The notes: generated by a model from the sequence alone, not told the origin. Positions 18,341-27,390 are shown, counted from the stretch's first letter. The stretch is DNA of 64,000 nt from Variovorax sp. 770b2 (GCF_900115685.1 NZ_FOXJ01000010.1:1-64000), one strand, 5' to 3'. Numbers and translations: made by a program.

Positions 18341-19033
18341 ATGCTGCCCTGGCTCGTCGAACCCCCTGCAGACCACCTCTCGGCCGTGCGCGACACCCCG
18401 CTCGCGAAGCTGGTGCGCGACGACATGCTGGCCATGATCCTCAGGGGCGAACTGCGGCCCGGCCAGCGCATCAACGAGCCCGACGTGGCCGCGCGGCTCG
18501 GCGTTTCGCGGGTGCCGGTGCGGGAGGCATTGCGCGAACTCGAAAGCACCGGCCTGGTGGTCGCACGCAAGCACGCCGGCGTCTTCGTGCGCGAGCCCAC
18601 CGCCGACGAAGTGCACGACCTCTACGAAATGCGCGGCCTGCTCGACGGCTTTGCCGGCCGCCGCGCGGCCCGGCTCGATGAACCCGCGCGCATCGCGCTG
18701 GCCGACCGGCTCGACGCCTCCATCGTCGCGATGAACGCGGCCTTCGATGCGCACGACGTGCAGCGCTACTACCGCGAGAACCTCGCCTTCCACTGGGCCA
18801 TCGTGGAGGCCGCCGGCAACCACGCGCTGGCCGCGACCTACCGCACGGTGGTGCAGAAGCTGCACCTGTCGCGCCTGAAGAACCTGTCGCAGGACATGGG
18901 CATGCGCGCATCGATCGCCGAGCACACGCGCATCGCCCGGGCCCTGCGCAAGGGCGACATCGCGCGCTGCGAAGACCTGATGGCGCGCCACGTGAGCGAC
19001 GCCTACGACCGCTTGCAGAGCTGCCGCCGCTGA
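18341..19033 (+). CDS. GntR family transcriptional regulator, FCD (FadR) subfamily
   Basis: 230 residues. The N-terminal winged helix is at ~15-75 (GELRPGQRINEPDVAARLGV, then SRVPVREALRELESTGLVV), followed by an all-helical FCD ligand domain with metal-binding-type residues (YEMRGLLDGFAGRRAA, EH and ARH spacing near the C-terminus). The ATG at 18341 gives the family length and lies just after the palindrome at 18305. It heads an apparent operon with a Bug protein, an MmgE/PrpD protein and a second binding protein, and FCD ligands are often organic acids, which fits. Confidence 0.9.
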   Translation: MLPWLVEPPADHLSAVRDTPLAKLVRDDMLAMILRGELRPGQRINEPDVAARLGVSRVPVREALRELESTGLVVARKHAGVFVREPTADEVHDLYEMRGLLDGFAGRRAARLDEPARIALADRLDASIVAMNAAFDAHDVQRYYRENLAFHWAIVEAAGNHALAATYRTVVQKLHLSRLKNLSQDMGMRASIAEHTRIARALRKGDIARCEDLMARHVSDAYDRLQSCRR

Positions 19034-19082
19034 ACGCGCGGCCCGGCCGCCCTGGCTCGAACAACCACCAGGAGACAAGACC

Positions 19083-20057
19083 ATGAAACGCCGCGCCTTC
19101 ACCCTCGCCATTCCCACGTCCGCCTTCCTCGGGCTGCACCGCTCCGCGCGTGCCGAGGACTTTCCGAGCAAGCCCATCCGCTACATCGTGCCGGTCGCGG
19201 CCGGCGGCGGCAGCGACATGGTGGGCCGCACCGTCACCGAACGCTGGGGCAAGCTGCTGAACCAGACCTTCATCGTGGACAACCAGGGCGGCGGCGGCGG
19301 CGTGATCGCCTCGCAGAACACCGCGCGCGCACCGGCGGACGGCTACACGCTGATGCAGGGCTACGTCGCCACGCACGGCACCAGCCCGGCGACGCGCCAG
19401 GTGCCCTACGACCCGGTCAAGGACTTCACGCCCATCGGCATGATCGGCGGCACGCCCAACGTGCTGGTGATCAACGCCGACCTGCCCGCCAAGGACTTCA
19501 AGCAGTTCCTGGACTACGCCAAGGCCAACGCGGGCAAGCTCAGCTACGGCTCGGCCGGCGCGGGCTCGCTCACGCACCTGACGATGGAGCTCTTCAAGCA
19601 GCAGACCGGCCTGCAGATGACGCACGTGCCCTACCGCGGCGTCGCCCCGGCCTTCACCGACCTCATGGGCGGGCAGACGCAGGCGATGTTCCCGGGCCTG
19701 GCCGCTGCGATGCCGCACCTCAAGTCGGGTCGCGTGCGTCCGCTGGCCGTGACCGGCAAGGCGCGCCATCCGCAGATCAAGGACGTGCCCACGCTCGAGG
19801 AGCTGGGCCTTGCAGGCTTCGACGCGATGCAGTGGTACGGCGTGGTCGGCCCGGCCCACATGCCGGCCGCCGTCGTGAAGCAACTCAACGACACGCTCAA
19901 CACGGTGCTCAGGGCGCCCGACCTCAGCGAGAAGCTCGCGGTGGAGGCCGTGGAGCCGATGCCCATGAGCGCGCAGCAGTTCGGCGACTACATCCGCACC
20001 GACGTCGCGCGATGGACCCAGCTCGCACGCGATCGCAAGATCGAACTGAGCACCTGA
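19083..20057 (+). CDS. Tripartite tricarboxylate transporter substrate-binding protein (TctC/Bug family)
   Basis: 324 residues. A signal peptide with a twin-Arg start (MKRRAFTLA) ends near ARAED. The Bug hallmarks are FPSKPIRYIVPVAAGGGSDM near the N-terminus, LMQGYVATHGTSP and YDPVKDFTPIGM. It is a periplasmic binding protein, usually for a carboxylate. As is common in Variovorax-like genomes it has no TctA/TctB membrane genes next to it, so it either shares a distant permease or acts as a sensor. An AGGAGA ribosome-binding site lies just before the ATG. Confidence 0.93.
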   Translation: MKRRAFTLAIPTSAFLGLHRSARAEDFPSKPIRYIVPVAAGGGSDMVGRTVTERWGKLLNQTFIVDNQGGGGGVIASQNTARAPADGYTLMQGYVATHGTSPATRQVPYDPVKDFTPIGMIGGTPNVLVINADLPAKDFKQFLDYAKANAGKLSYGSAGAGSLTHLTMELFKQQTGLQMTHVPYRGVAPAFTDLMGGQTQAMFPGLAAAMPHLKSGRVRPLAVTGKARHPQIKDVPTLEELGLAGFDAMQWYGVVGPAHMPAAVVKQLNDTLNTVLRAPDLSEKLAVEAVEPMPMSAQQFGDYIRTDVARWTQLARDRKIELST

Positions 20058-20107
20058 AGTCCGTTTCCGTTTTTCTCCTTCGCTATCCACCAGAGACTTT
20101 CAAACAC

Positions 20108-21478
20108 ATGGCCCGCAACACCCAGGTCGCCGCAGACCACAACGCCCCCCCCATCACCCGCATCCTTGCCGAGTACGTCGCGGGCCACGCCTCGCGCGGC
20201 TGGAGCGACGCGGTGGACCACGAGGCGCACCGCACCTTTCTCAACTGGCTGGGCTGCGCCGTCGGTGCCGCGAAGCACGAAGCGGTGGAGGCCGCGCTGG
20301 CGGCCGTGCAGGTGCTGCAGCCGGCACCGCAAGCCACCGTGCTCGGGCGCGCCGAGAAGGTCGACATCGCCAATGCGGCGCTGCTCAACGGCATCACCTC
20401 GCACACCTTCGATTTCGACGACACGCACCTGAAGACCATCATCCACCCCGCCGGCCCCGTGGCCTCGGCCGTGCTGGCGCTGGCCGAGCACACCGGCGCG
20501 AGCGGCCGCGCGGTGCTCGATGCGCTGGTGCTGGGCATCGACGTGGCGTGCCGCCTGGGCAACACGGTCTACCCCGAGCACTACGACCGCGGCTGGCACA
20601 TCACCGGCACCACGGGCATGTTCGGCGCGGCGGCGGGTTGCGCGCGGCTGCTCGGGCTCGATGCGGACCGCACGGCGATGGCGCTGGGCATTGCCGCATC
20701 GCAGCCGGTGGGCCTGCGCGAGCAGTTCGGCACCATGACCAAGCCCTTTCATCCGGGCGGCGCGGCGCGCGCGGGCCTGATGGCCGCGCTGATGGCGCAG
20801 CACGGCTACACCGCGAGCCCCAGGGCGATCGAGGCACCCCGCGGCTGGGCGCAGGTGGTGTCGACCAAATACGCATGGAACGAAGTGACGGACGAGCTCG
20901 GTGAGCGTTTCGAGATCTCGTTCAACAGCTACAAACCGTTCGCTTGCGGCATCGTGATCCATCCGAGCATCGATGCCTGCGTGCAGTTGCGCGAGCGCGG
21001 CATCGCGGCGGAGCAGATCGAGCGTATCGAGCTCAAGGTGCATTCGCTGGTGCTCGAACTCACGGGCAAGAAGGAACCGGCCGACGGCCTGAGCGCCAAG
21101 TTCAGCGTGTATCACGGGTGCGCGGCGGGTCTCTTGTTCGGGCGCGCGGCCGAAGAGGAGTTTGCCGACGACATCGTGAACCGCCCCGACGTGGTCGCCC
21201 TGCGCCGCAAGGTCGTGGCCACGGTGGACGACAGCATCGACGAGGCCAGCGCCGACGTGACCGCGGTGCTGGCCGATGGCCGGCGCGAGCACGTGTTCAT
21301 CGAGCATGCGATCGGCTCGCTGCAGCGCCCGATGAGCGATGCGGACCTGGAGCGCAAGTTCCACGGGCTGTCGGACGGCATCCTCGGCGCGAAGCGCACG
21401 GGCGAACTGCTCGCGGCCTGCTGGTCGCTGGGCGAGGCGGCCGATGTGCGCGGCCTCGCGGCGCTGGCCCGCCCCTGA
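20108..21478 (+). CDS. MmgE/PrpD family protein (2-methylcitrate dehydratase superfamily)
   Basis: 456 residues. The family core is all-helical with motifs DFDDTHLKTIIHPAGPVASA, then GTTGMFGAAAGCARLLGLD, TKPFHPGGAARAGLMAALMA and FKPFACGI-like SYKPFACGIVIHPSID. Members dehydrate 2-methylcitrate or related hydroxy-acids, or decarboxylate cis-aconitate. Substrate here is open, but pairing with a carboxylate binding protein and FCD regulator suggests organic-acid catabolism. The ATG at 20108 matches the family start. No citrate synthase or prpB homologue is nearby, so this is probably not the propionate pathway. Confidence 0.9.
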   Translation: MARNTQVAADHNAPPITRILAEYVAGHASRGWSDAVDHEAHRTFLNWLGCAVGAAKHEAVEAALAAVQVLQPAPQATVLGRAEKVDIANAALLNGITSHTFDFDDTHLKTIIHPAGPVASAVLALAEHTGASGRAVLDALVLGIDVACRLGNTVYPEHYDRGWHITGTTGMFGAAAGCARLLGLDADRTAMALGIAASQPVGLREQFGTMTKPFHPGGAARAGLMAALMAQHGYTASPRAIEAPRGWAQVVSTKYAWNEVTDELGERFEISFNSYKPFACGIVIHPSIDACVQLRERGIAAEQIERIELKVHSLVLELTGKKEPADGLSAKFSVYHGCAAGLLFGRAAEEEFADDIVNRPDVVALRRKVVATVDDSIDEASADVTAVLADGRREHVFIEHAIGSLQRPMSDADLERKFHGLSDGILGAKRTGELLAACWSLGEAADVRGLAALARP

Positions 21479-21504
21479 CAAGCCCCGACAAGGAGACATT
21501 CCAC

Positions 21505-22338
21505 ATGAAGCAGCCCGATCTCTCCCACGCCATCGACCGCCGCGCCTTCTGTGCCGCAGGCGCGCTCCTGCTGGCGGGCTGCGCCGGCACAACGGCAGGC
21601 TCGCAAACAGCAGCGGCTGCGGAACTCGGCGGCACCGGCAAGCTGCGCGCCGCCATCAATTTCGGCAACCCGATCCTGGCCAGCCGCGGCGCGGGTGGCG
21701 AGCCGAGCGGCGTGTCGGTGGACCTCGCGCGCGAGGCGGCGCGCCGGCTCGGCCTGGCGATCGAGCTGGTGCAGTTCAACTCCGCCGGCAACGTGGTCGA
21801 AGCCGTCAAGGCGCGCCAGGTCGACATGGCTTTCGTCGCGATCGACCCGGTGCGCGCGGCGGACATGGAATACACCGCGCCCTACGTGGTCATCGAAGGC
21901 GCCTACCTCGTGCGCAACGCCTCGCCGCTGCAGCGCAACGCGGACGTCGACCGCGCCGGCACCCGCGTGGTGGTCGGCAAGGGCAGCGCCTACGACCTGT
22001 ACCTCACGCGCGAGCTGAAGGCCGCGACGCTGGTGCGCGCGCCGACCTCGCCCGAGGTCACGAACCAGTTCATCGCGCAAAGCCTGGACGTGGCCGCCGG
22101 CGTGAAGCAGCAGCTCGAAGCGGATGCCAAGCGGGTGGGCGGCGTGCGCCTGCTGCCGGGGCGCTTCATGGTGATCGAGCAGGCCATGGGCGTACCGAAA
22201 GGCCGGCTCGCCGCACAGGCGTGGCTCAGCGGATTCATCGAGGAGATGAAGGCTTCGGGCTTCGTCGCAGAGGCGCTGAAGCGGCACGGCATCGCGGGCG
22301 CCGCGGTGGCGCCTCCCCCTCCCAGGACCGGGCGTTAA
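21505..22338 (+). CDS. ABC-type amino-acid/polar substrate-binding lipoprotein (SBP family 3)
   Basis: 277 residues. The N-terminus has both an Arg-Arg (DRRAFCAAGALL) and a lipobox LAGC at Cys26, so it may be a Tat-exported lipoprotein. The mature part follows the family 3 pattern: LRAAINFGNPILASRG, GVSVDLAREAARRLGLAIEL, VDMAFVAIDPVRAADMEYTAPYVVIEG. No permease or ATPase is encoded beside it. It is 26 bases behind the MmgE/PrpD gene and is probably its operon partner. Its stop overlaps the end of the convergent gene by 4 bases. Confidence 0.88.
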   Translation: MKQPDLSHAIDRRAFCAAGALLLAGCAGTTAGSQTAAAAELGGTGKLRAAINFGNPILASRGAGGEPSGVSVDLAREAARRLGLAIELVQFNSAGNVVEAVKARQVDMAFVAIDPVRAADMEYTAPYVVIEGAYLVRNASPLQRNADVDRAGTRVVVGKGSAYDLYLTRELKAATLVRAPTSPEVTNQFIAQSLDVAAGVKQQLEADAKRVGGVRLLPGRFMVIEQAMGVPKGRLAAQAWLSGFIEEMKASGFVAEALKRHGIAGAAVAPPPPRTGR

Positions 22339-23648
22339 GCGGAGGCCTCGGGCGCCGGCCGCAGCAGCCAGCGCACTTCCTGCGTCTGCTCGCTGTCGGG
22401 GTAGCGCGACTCCATCGTGGTGAGGATGGGCTGCGCCATGTCCGCACGCCCCAGGCCTTGCACCAGCGCGCGGGCCGCGAGTTCGTAGGCCTGCGGAATC
22501 GCCTCGTGGCCCCGGAAGCGCCGGTCGAAGCCCGACAGCAGCGCGAGCGTGGCGTGCGCATCGCCGTTGCGCCATTCGGCCCGCGCCATCGCGATCACCA
22601 TGGCGGCATCGTCCAGCGCGAAGGCCTTGTCCTTCTCGCGGCAGCTCTTGAAGACCTTGAGCGCTTCGGAGGACAGGTCGCGCCGCATCAGGAGCGGAAT
22701 GAAGCGCCTGGCCTGGTCGAGCATCGTGCCTTGCTTGTCCGGCATCATCGACAGCACGCGGTGGTAGCGGCGCTGCGCGGCCAGGTCGTCGATCGCGGCG
22801 GTGCGCTGCGCCTCGTAGGCGGTGCCCAGTGCGGCGGCCAGGTCGCCTTCGGTGATGAACTGCGCCACTTCGGCATCAATGCGCTGCGCGGCGATCTGCG
22901 CGGGCGTGCGGCGGTCCACCGGCATGCCCTCGCCCACGCCGGCACCGGGCACCACGTCGATGCCGAAGGCGTCGTGGTGCTGGTACATCACGTAGCCCAG
23001 GAGGCTCGCCATGACCCAGCCGAAGTAGATGAACGCGAAATTGACGATCGGCAGGATGATCCGGCCGTCGAACATCGGCACCACCATCGAGATGGCGATC
23101 TGCGCGCCCGTGCTCAGCATGAACAGGAACAGGCACAGCAACGCATAGGGCCAGCCGACGGTGCGGATCGCATCCCACACATGCCCGGGATTCATCGCCT
23201 GGAAGAAGCTGCCCGACTGCACCAGCACCAGCACCGCGGCCGGGAAGCTGAACGACATGACGAACAGCGCGACGGTGCCCAGCACCGGCTCGTACCACGC
23301 GAGCCAGGCGATCAGGGCGCCCTGCACCAGCGAGATGGCAAAGAGCTTCCACGGCAGGTAGGTCCACTCGTCGCTCGATTCGCGCCCGAAATCGGCCGAC
23401 TGCCAGATGCCGCGCGCGCCCAGCGCGGTGATCTTGAAGCCGTAGCGGCTGGCCGCCAGCATGATGCCGATCTCGATGACGACGAACGCCAGCGCGTCGG
23501 GCAGGAAGAAGACCGCCTCGAAGAGCAGGCTGCAGAACGACAGCACGAGGCCGTAGGCCAGCGGCCGCAGTTGGAGCGGAAAGGCGAAGAAGCTGTTCAG
23601 GCGGTGCCAGAACGGCGGGGGGCGCGGCGGCGAATCCTGGGCGATCAT
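22335..23648 (-). CDS. Multi-pass membrane protein with DUF4013-like region and C-terminal helical repeats
   Basis: 437 residues. The first ~240 hold about six hydrophobic segments with the polar loop GFKITALGARGIWQSADFG and QSGSFFQAMNPGHVWDAIRT, resembling DUF4013-type membrane proteins. Residues ~270-437 are soluble and helical, TPR-like (RYHRVLSMMPDKQGTMLDQA, then SEALKVFKSCREKDKAF). Function unknown; the tail suggests partner binding at the cytoplasmic face. The next gene on the strand (23668-24207) lies 19 bases upstream, so the two are likely cotranscribed. Confidence 0.7.
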   Translation of the reverse strand: MIAQDSPPRPPPFWHRLNSFFAFPLQLRPLAYGLVLSFCSLLFEAVFFLPDALAFVVIEIGIMLAASRYGFKITALGARGIWQSADFGRESSDEWTYLPWKLFAISLVQGALIAWLAWYEPVLGTVALFVMSFSFPAAVLVLVQSGSFFQAMNPGHVWDAIRTVGWPYALLCLFLFMLSTGAQIAISMVVPMFDGRIILPIVNFAFIYFGWVMASLLGYVMYQHHDAFGIDVVPGAGVGEGMPVDRRTPAQIAAQRIDAEVAQFITEGDLAAALGTAYEAQRTAAIDDLAAQRRYHRVLSMMPDKQGTMLDQARRFIPLLMRRDLSSEALKVFKSCREKDKAFALDDAAMVIAMARAEWRNGDAHATLALLSGFDRRFRGHEAIPQAYELAARALVQGLGRADMAQPILTTMESRYPDSEQTQEVRWLLRPAPEASA

Positions 23649-23667
23649 GGCGGCTCTGTCCCTCGGT

Positions 23668-24207
23668 CTATTTGCGGAAGAACTCGCTCTGGCTCATGGC
23701 GCCGCGGCCGCCCACGCGCACCACCGTGGCCTCCTCGGCATGCACCAGGCGCACCTGGCCCAGCTCGCGCTCCAGGCGCTGGGTGAAGCTGGTCTTGAAC
23801 TGGAGGAGCGACTCGCCCATCTTGAGCACGTTGGTGCCCTGGACGGTGGCGCTCTTGCGGTCGGGCGCGAGCTCGACGCTGTCGATCTGGTAGTCGTACT
23901 CGATGGACAGGATGCTGCCGACCTGGTCGCTGACCATGCGCAGCTTCTCGAAGGTCCGGTGCTGGGCCTCGCAGGCTTCGTCGCGGTTGTGCGTGGTCTC
24001 CACGGTCTTGCCCATCATCGTGGTCTTGCTCTCGATGACGGCCTTGCGGCTCAGCTGCTTGCACAGCTTGTCGGCGTCGTTGGCGGAAATGGCGCGCGCT
24101 TCCTTGTAGTAATAGTCGCGAACCATCGGCTCGTCGAGCTTGCGGCCGCCGATAAAGAAGTACCACGCGCCCACGCAGAGCACGATGACGATCGCAATTT
24201 GCTTCAT
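23668..24207 (-). CDS. Hypothetical membrane-anchored protein
   Basis: 179 residues starting MKQIAIVIVLCVGAWYFFIG, a single N-terminal membrane anchor or uncleaved signal. The rest is a mixed alpha/beta domain with two Cys (DKLCKQLS and DEACEAQH) that could pair in the periplasm. I do not recognise the family. A Met at this site with the hydrophobic segment directly after it supports this start over the longer frame. It is probably cotranscribed with the DUF4013-like gene downstream and is divergent from the ECF sigma gene. Confidence 0.75.
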   Translation of the reverse strand: MKQIAIVIVLCVGAWYFFIGGRKLDEPMVRDYYYKEARAISANDADKLCKQLSRKAVIESKTTMMGKTVETTHNRDEACEAQHRTFEKLRMVSDQVGSILSIEYDYQIDSVELAPDRKSATVQGTNVLKMGESLLQFKTSFTQRLERELGQVRLVHAEEATVVRVGGRGAMSQSEFFRK

Positions 24208-24302
24208 TCCGCCTCCCGCGCATGCGCGGCCCCGCTCCGATTTTGCGGGGCAGTATACGTTAACGAATGTTTCCAGAAACAGGATCTGGCGACCTGTTGT
24301 TT

Positions 24303-24330
24303 GAATCCGGCGACCCGGCGGGGCCGTACC
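24303..24330 (+). promoter_or_regulatory. Possible ECF-type promoter before the sigma gene
   Basis: GAATCC (24303-24308) and CGTACC (24325-24330) are separated by 16 bases, resembling the GAAxC/CGTA pairs used by many ECF sigma factors that transcribe their own gene. The pattern is short and could be chance. Confidence 0.25.
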
Positions 24331-24346
24331 TTGTCCATGCCCACCG

Positions 24347-24940
24347 ATGCCCGACAATCCGCCGATGACAGCACCCAGCCCCGACGCCGAACTGATGGCG
24401 CTGATCGATCGCATCGGCCATCGCGACGAAGCCGCCCTGCGCCAGCTGTACGACCGCACGGCGCCCAAGCTCATGGGCCTGGCGATGCGCGTGGTCCGGC
24501 AGCGCGAATGGGCCGAGGATGTGCTGCAGGAGGCCTTTCTCACGGTCTGGCGCGTGGCCGGCGACTACCGCGCCACGCTGAGCCCGCCGCTCGCCTGGCT
24601 GGGCCTGATCGTGCGCAGCCGCGCGCTCGACCTCCTGCGGCGCCGCACCGCCGACCGCGCCCAGCTCACGCAGGAGTTCGACGAGCTGATGGCCGACACC
24701 CTCGAATCCGACGCGCCCAACCCCGCCGACACGGCCGATGCGAGCGAACAGGCCTGGGCGCTGCACCAGTGCCTGCGCCAGCTCGAGGGCAAGCAGCGCG
24801 AAGTGGTCAGCCTGGCCTACCTGCGCGAAATGAGCCACGGCGAGCTGGCCGAGCAGCTCAAGCTGCCGCTGGGCACGGTCAAGACCTGGATCCGGCGAGG
24901 GCTGGAAAAACTGCGCACCTGCATGGGTCGTTTTGCGTGA
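24347..24940 (+). CDS. ECF-type RNA polymerase sigma factor
   Basis: 197 residues. Region 2 is at ~25-95 (ALRQLYDRTAPKLMGLAMRV, then EWAEDVLQEAFLTVWR) and region 4 at ~130-190 (LEGKQREVVSLAYLREMSHG, LPLGTVKTWIRRGLEKLR). A second Met at 24365 is an equally possible start. The anti-sigma gene begins 25 bases after its stop, so the pair is coexpressed. An SGNH hydrolase gene follows and may belong to the operon. The inducing signal is not evident. Confidence 0.93.
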   Translation: MPDNPPMTAPSPDAELMALIDRIGHRDEAALRQLYDRTAPKLMGLAMRVVRQREWAEDVLQEAFLTVWRVAGDYRATLSPPLAWLGLIVRSRALDLLRRRTADRAQLTQEFDELMADTLESDAPNPADTADASEQAWALHQCLRQLEGKQREVVSLAYLREMSHGELAEQLKLPLGTVKTWIRRGLEKLRTCMGRFA

Positions 24941-24965
24941 TGACGGTGAAGAAAGCGGCCCCCTC

Positions 24966-25724
24966 ATGAACCTCATCGCCCACCCCGAACTGCTCGAACT
25001 GCTGGCCGCGAGCCACGCGCTGGGCACCCTGCGCGGCGGCGCCCGCCGCCGTTTCGAATCCCTGGCGCGCGAGCAGGCGCCGGTGCGCGCCGCGGCGCTG
25101 GTCTGGCAGGGCCGGCTCGCGAGCATGACCGAGCTGCAGAGCCCGGTCGTCCCCGATGCCGCCGTCTGGACCCGCATCCGCAACATCATCGATGCCGAGA
25201 AGGCGCAGCACGCCCTCGAACGGCAGCGCGACGAGGCCAATGCCCGCGACGCCGCCAAGCCTCGGGGCGGGTGGCTCAGCAGCTTGGCGCTCTGGCGCGG
25301 TGCCACGGCCGCCGGCGCGCTCGCCACGGTGCTGGCGGTGGTGGTCGGCCTGAACCTGCGCGACCAATTGATCAATGCGCCGGCCGTGCAGTACGTGGCC
25401 GTGCTGTCCGACGACCAGGCCGCCGCCTCGATGCTGGTGACCTTCGACCCCAGGAAAAAGCAGCTGGTGCTGCAGCGCGTAGGCAGCTACGCCGAAGGCG
25501 CCGACAAGTCGCTGCAGCTGTGGGCCCTGCCGCCCGGCGGCGCGCCGCGCTCCCTCGGCGTGCTCGACAACGCGCCGGCCCTGCGGCTGGCTGCGTCAGA
25601 ATCCGATGTGCACCAGGTGCCGACCCTGGCCGTTACCCTGGAAGCCAAGGGCGGCGTGCCACCGGGCAGCGGCCCGAAGGGGCCCATCGTGTTCAAGGGC
25701 GCCCTCATTGAAAAAACCATCTGA
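24966..25724 (+). CDS. Transmembrane anti-sigma factor (RskA-like C-terminal domain)
   Basis: 252 residues. The N-terminal cytoplasmic part has the ASHALGTLRGGARRRFESLA motif of ECF anti-sigma proteins and no HxxxCxxC zinc site. One transmembrane helix is at ~111-129. The extracytoplasmic part has the RskA-type pattern (VLSDDQAAASMLVTFDP, LQLWALPPGGAPRSLGVL). An in-frame TTG at 24933 would add 11 residues; the ATG at 24966 starts where the family normally does. It presumably holds the sigma factor encoded just upstream at the membrane. Confidence 0.9.
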   Translation: MNLIAHPELLELLAASHALGTLRGGARRRFESLAREQAPVRAAALVWQGRLASMTELQSPVVPDAAVWTRIRNIIDAEKAQHALERQRDEANARDAAKPRGGWLSSLALWRGATAAGALATVLAVVVGLNLRDQLINAPAVQYVAVLSDDQAAASMLVTFDPRKKQLVLQRVGSYAEGADKSLQLWALPPGGAPRSLGVLDNAPALRLAASESDVHQVPTLAVTLEAKGGVPPGSGPKGPIVFKGALIEKTI

Positions 25725-25745
25725 CCTGATATCCCTGCCTTTCCG

Positions 25746-26531
25746 ATGCCTTCGATGAAATCCGCGCTGGCCGCGGTCGCGCTGCTCGCGGCGGCGCTCG
25801 CCTCCCACGCCCAGACCGCCTCGGCCGCCTTCCCCTACGAGGCGGACGGCGCCACCGCCGCGGACGCCTCCTCCGACTACCTGGCCGCCAAGGCGCGCTG
25901 GCACAACGAGCTCGCGGCCTTCGCGCGTGCCGACCAGGAGCGCCTCCCGCCTCCGGGCGGCGTCGTGTTCGTGGGCAGTTCCACCGTGCGCATGTGGACG
26001 CGCCTGTCGCAAGACTTTGCCCGCGTGCCCGGCGGCGTCGTCAACCGCGGCTTCGGCGGCTCGACGCTGGCCGACTGCAGCCTGTTCGCGCGAGAGCTGG
26101 TGGTGCGCTACAGGCCGCGGCAGGTGATGGTGTATGCCGGCGACAACGACCTGGCCGAGGGCCGCACGCCGCTGCAGGTGCTCGACAGCTTCGCGCGCTT
26201 TGCCAACGCGGTGCGCGCCGAGCTGCCGGACGCGCGCATCAGCTTCATCTCGGTCAAGCCCAGCCCGTCGCGCGAGCAGTTGATGCCGCAGATCCGCGAG
26301 ACCAACCACGTGATCTCGGCCTACCTCAACCTGCTGCCCAACAGCGAGTACATCGACATCTACACGCCGATGCTCGGCGCCGACGGCCGGCCGCGGATGG
26401 AGCTGTTTCGCGGGGACAGGCTGCACATGACGGACGAGGGGTACCGGCTGTGGCAGTCGGTGATTGCGTCGCACCTGCCGGGCGCAGCCGCGCCCGTGGC
26501 GCCGGCAGCGCCGGCCAGCGGCCTGCCTTGA
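25746..26531 (+). CDS. Secreted SGNH/GDSL-type hydrolase
   Basis: 261 residues with a signal peptide ending near ASAAF. SGNH blocks: block I VFVGSSTVRMW (nucleophile Ser), block II NRGFGGSTLADC (Gly), block III YAGDNDLAEG (Asn), and block V DRLHMTDEGY (Asp and His). Such enzymes are esterases, lipases or carbohydrate deacetylases; the substrate cannot be named. It lies 21 bases after the anti-sigma gene, so it may be a target or member of that regulon. The C-terminus is a Pro/Ala tail. Confidence 0.87.
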   Translation: MPSMKSALAAVALLAAALASHAQTASAAFPYEADGATAADASSDYLAAKARWHNELAAFARADQERLPPPGGVVFVGSSTVRMWTRLSQDFARVPGGVVNRGFGGSTLADCSLFARELVVRYRPRQVMVYAGDNDLAEGRTPLQVLDSFARFANAVRAELPDARISFISVKPSPSREQLMPQIRETNHVISAYLNLLPNSEYIDIYTPMLGADGRPRMELFRGDRLHMTDEGYRLWQSVIASHLPGAAAPVAPAAPASGLP

Positions 26532-26537
26532 TCGCCA

Positions 26538-27350
26538 TCAGGGCGGCGGCAGCAGATCCTGGTACTCGGGGAGCGTGAGCAACTCCAGGTCCGGGAATTT
26601 TTGCGCCGCTTCCCGGATGTTCTTGAGCGTCTGCACCATGCGCGCGCGCACTTCCCTGCGCACCTCAACCTGCTCGCCAGAGGGCAGGCTGCCAAGGTAG
26701 TAGGTGCCTGGCACGCAGCCGTGCAGAAAGTTTTCCGCCTTCGGCTCAGCTTCCCGCAGAAGCACTGCATGCCTCTGCGCCGCAATCTGCGAAAAATCCG
26801 CGCTCGGCGACGCTTCGCGCGCCTTGTGCAACGCGACCGTCATGTAGCCGGCGGTATCGAACGAGGCCGGATGGCAGGAAACCCATGAAAGAAACATGCG
26901 ATCGGCCACCGATTTGCGGTCCAAGCCATCAAGGCCGATGCGCCCGCCCAACTGCTTCGCAGCATCGGCGATGCCATGCTCGGCCGCGAGCCAGCGCCAA
27001 CGCAGGCTCTCGCTTCTGTCGGAACCTCGCTCCAGATGGATCGCGAGGGCTTCATAGGCGGGCGGATAGCCTTGCGCCGCCGCGAAGCGGAAGTCTTCGA
27101 TCGCGCGCGCACGGACACCTGAGTCGACTGTCGAACTCCGCATGAGCGCATGGCCGCGATGCACACGCCCGAACGGTGTGCCACTGTTGCCGAGCGCGAT
27201 TTCGCATGCGCCCTGATCTGCGGTGCTGTAACAGGCCAAGCGTTGCTGCACGTCCTGCTGAACTGCGTCCGGCAAGGCCGAGTGCGCCATGCCACCCAAA
27301 TCCATTGCCCAGGCTGCCAGGACATTTCTGGAGAAAGCAGAATCGATCAT
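26538..27350 (-). CDS. Hypothetical protein, possibly Sel1/TPR-like helical repeats
   Basis: 270 residues from the ATG at 27350, chosen because GAGG lies 6 bases before it; Met codons at 27356 and 27362 are alternatives. The middle part has Sel1-like spacing (AIEDFRFAAAQGYPPAYEAL, then RWRWLAAEHGIADAAKQLGG). No signal peptide or catalytic motif is recognised. By eye the GC content is lower than in neighbours, which may mean later acquisition. It is tail-to-tail with the SGNH gene, 6 bases apart. Confidence 0.6.
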   Translation of the reverse strand: MIDSAFSRNVLAAWAMDLGGMAHSALPDAVQQDVQQRLACYSTADQGACEIALGNSGTPFGRVHRGHALMRSSTVDSGVRARAIEDFRFAAAQGYPPAYEALAIHLERGSDRSESLRWRWLAAEHGIADAAKQLGGRIGLDGLDRKSVADRMFLSWVSCHPASFDTAGYMTVALHKAREASPSADFSQIAAQRHAVLLREAEPKAENFLHGCVPGTYYLGSLPSGEQVEVRREVRARMVQTLKNIREAAQKFPDLELLTLPEYQDLLPPP

Positions 27351-27390
27351 CGTCATCCTCATCACATCCCAAAAGGAGATGTCGCGACAG

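Noticed and set aside
20108-21478. prpD of the methylcitrate cycle
   Set aside because: No prpB, prpC or prpR homologue nearby, and the operon has binding proteins; the general MmgE/PrpD label is safer.
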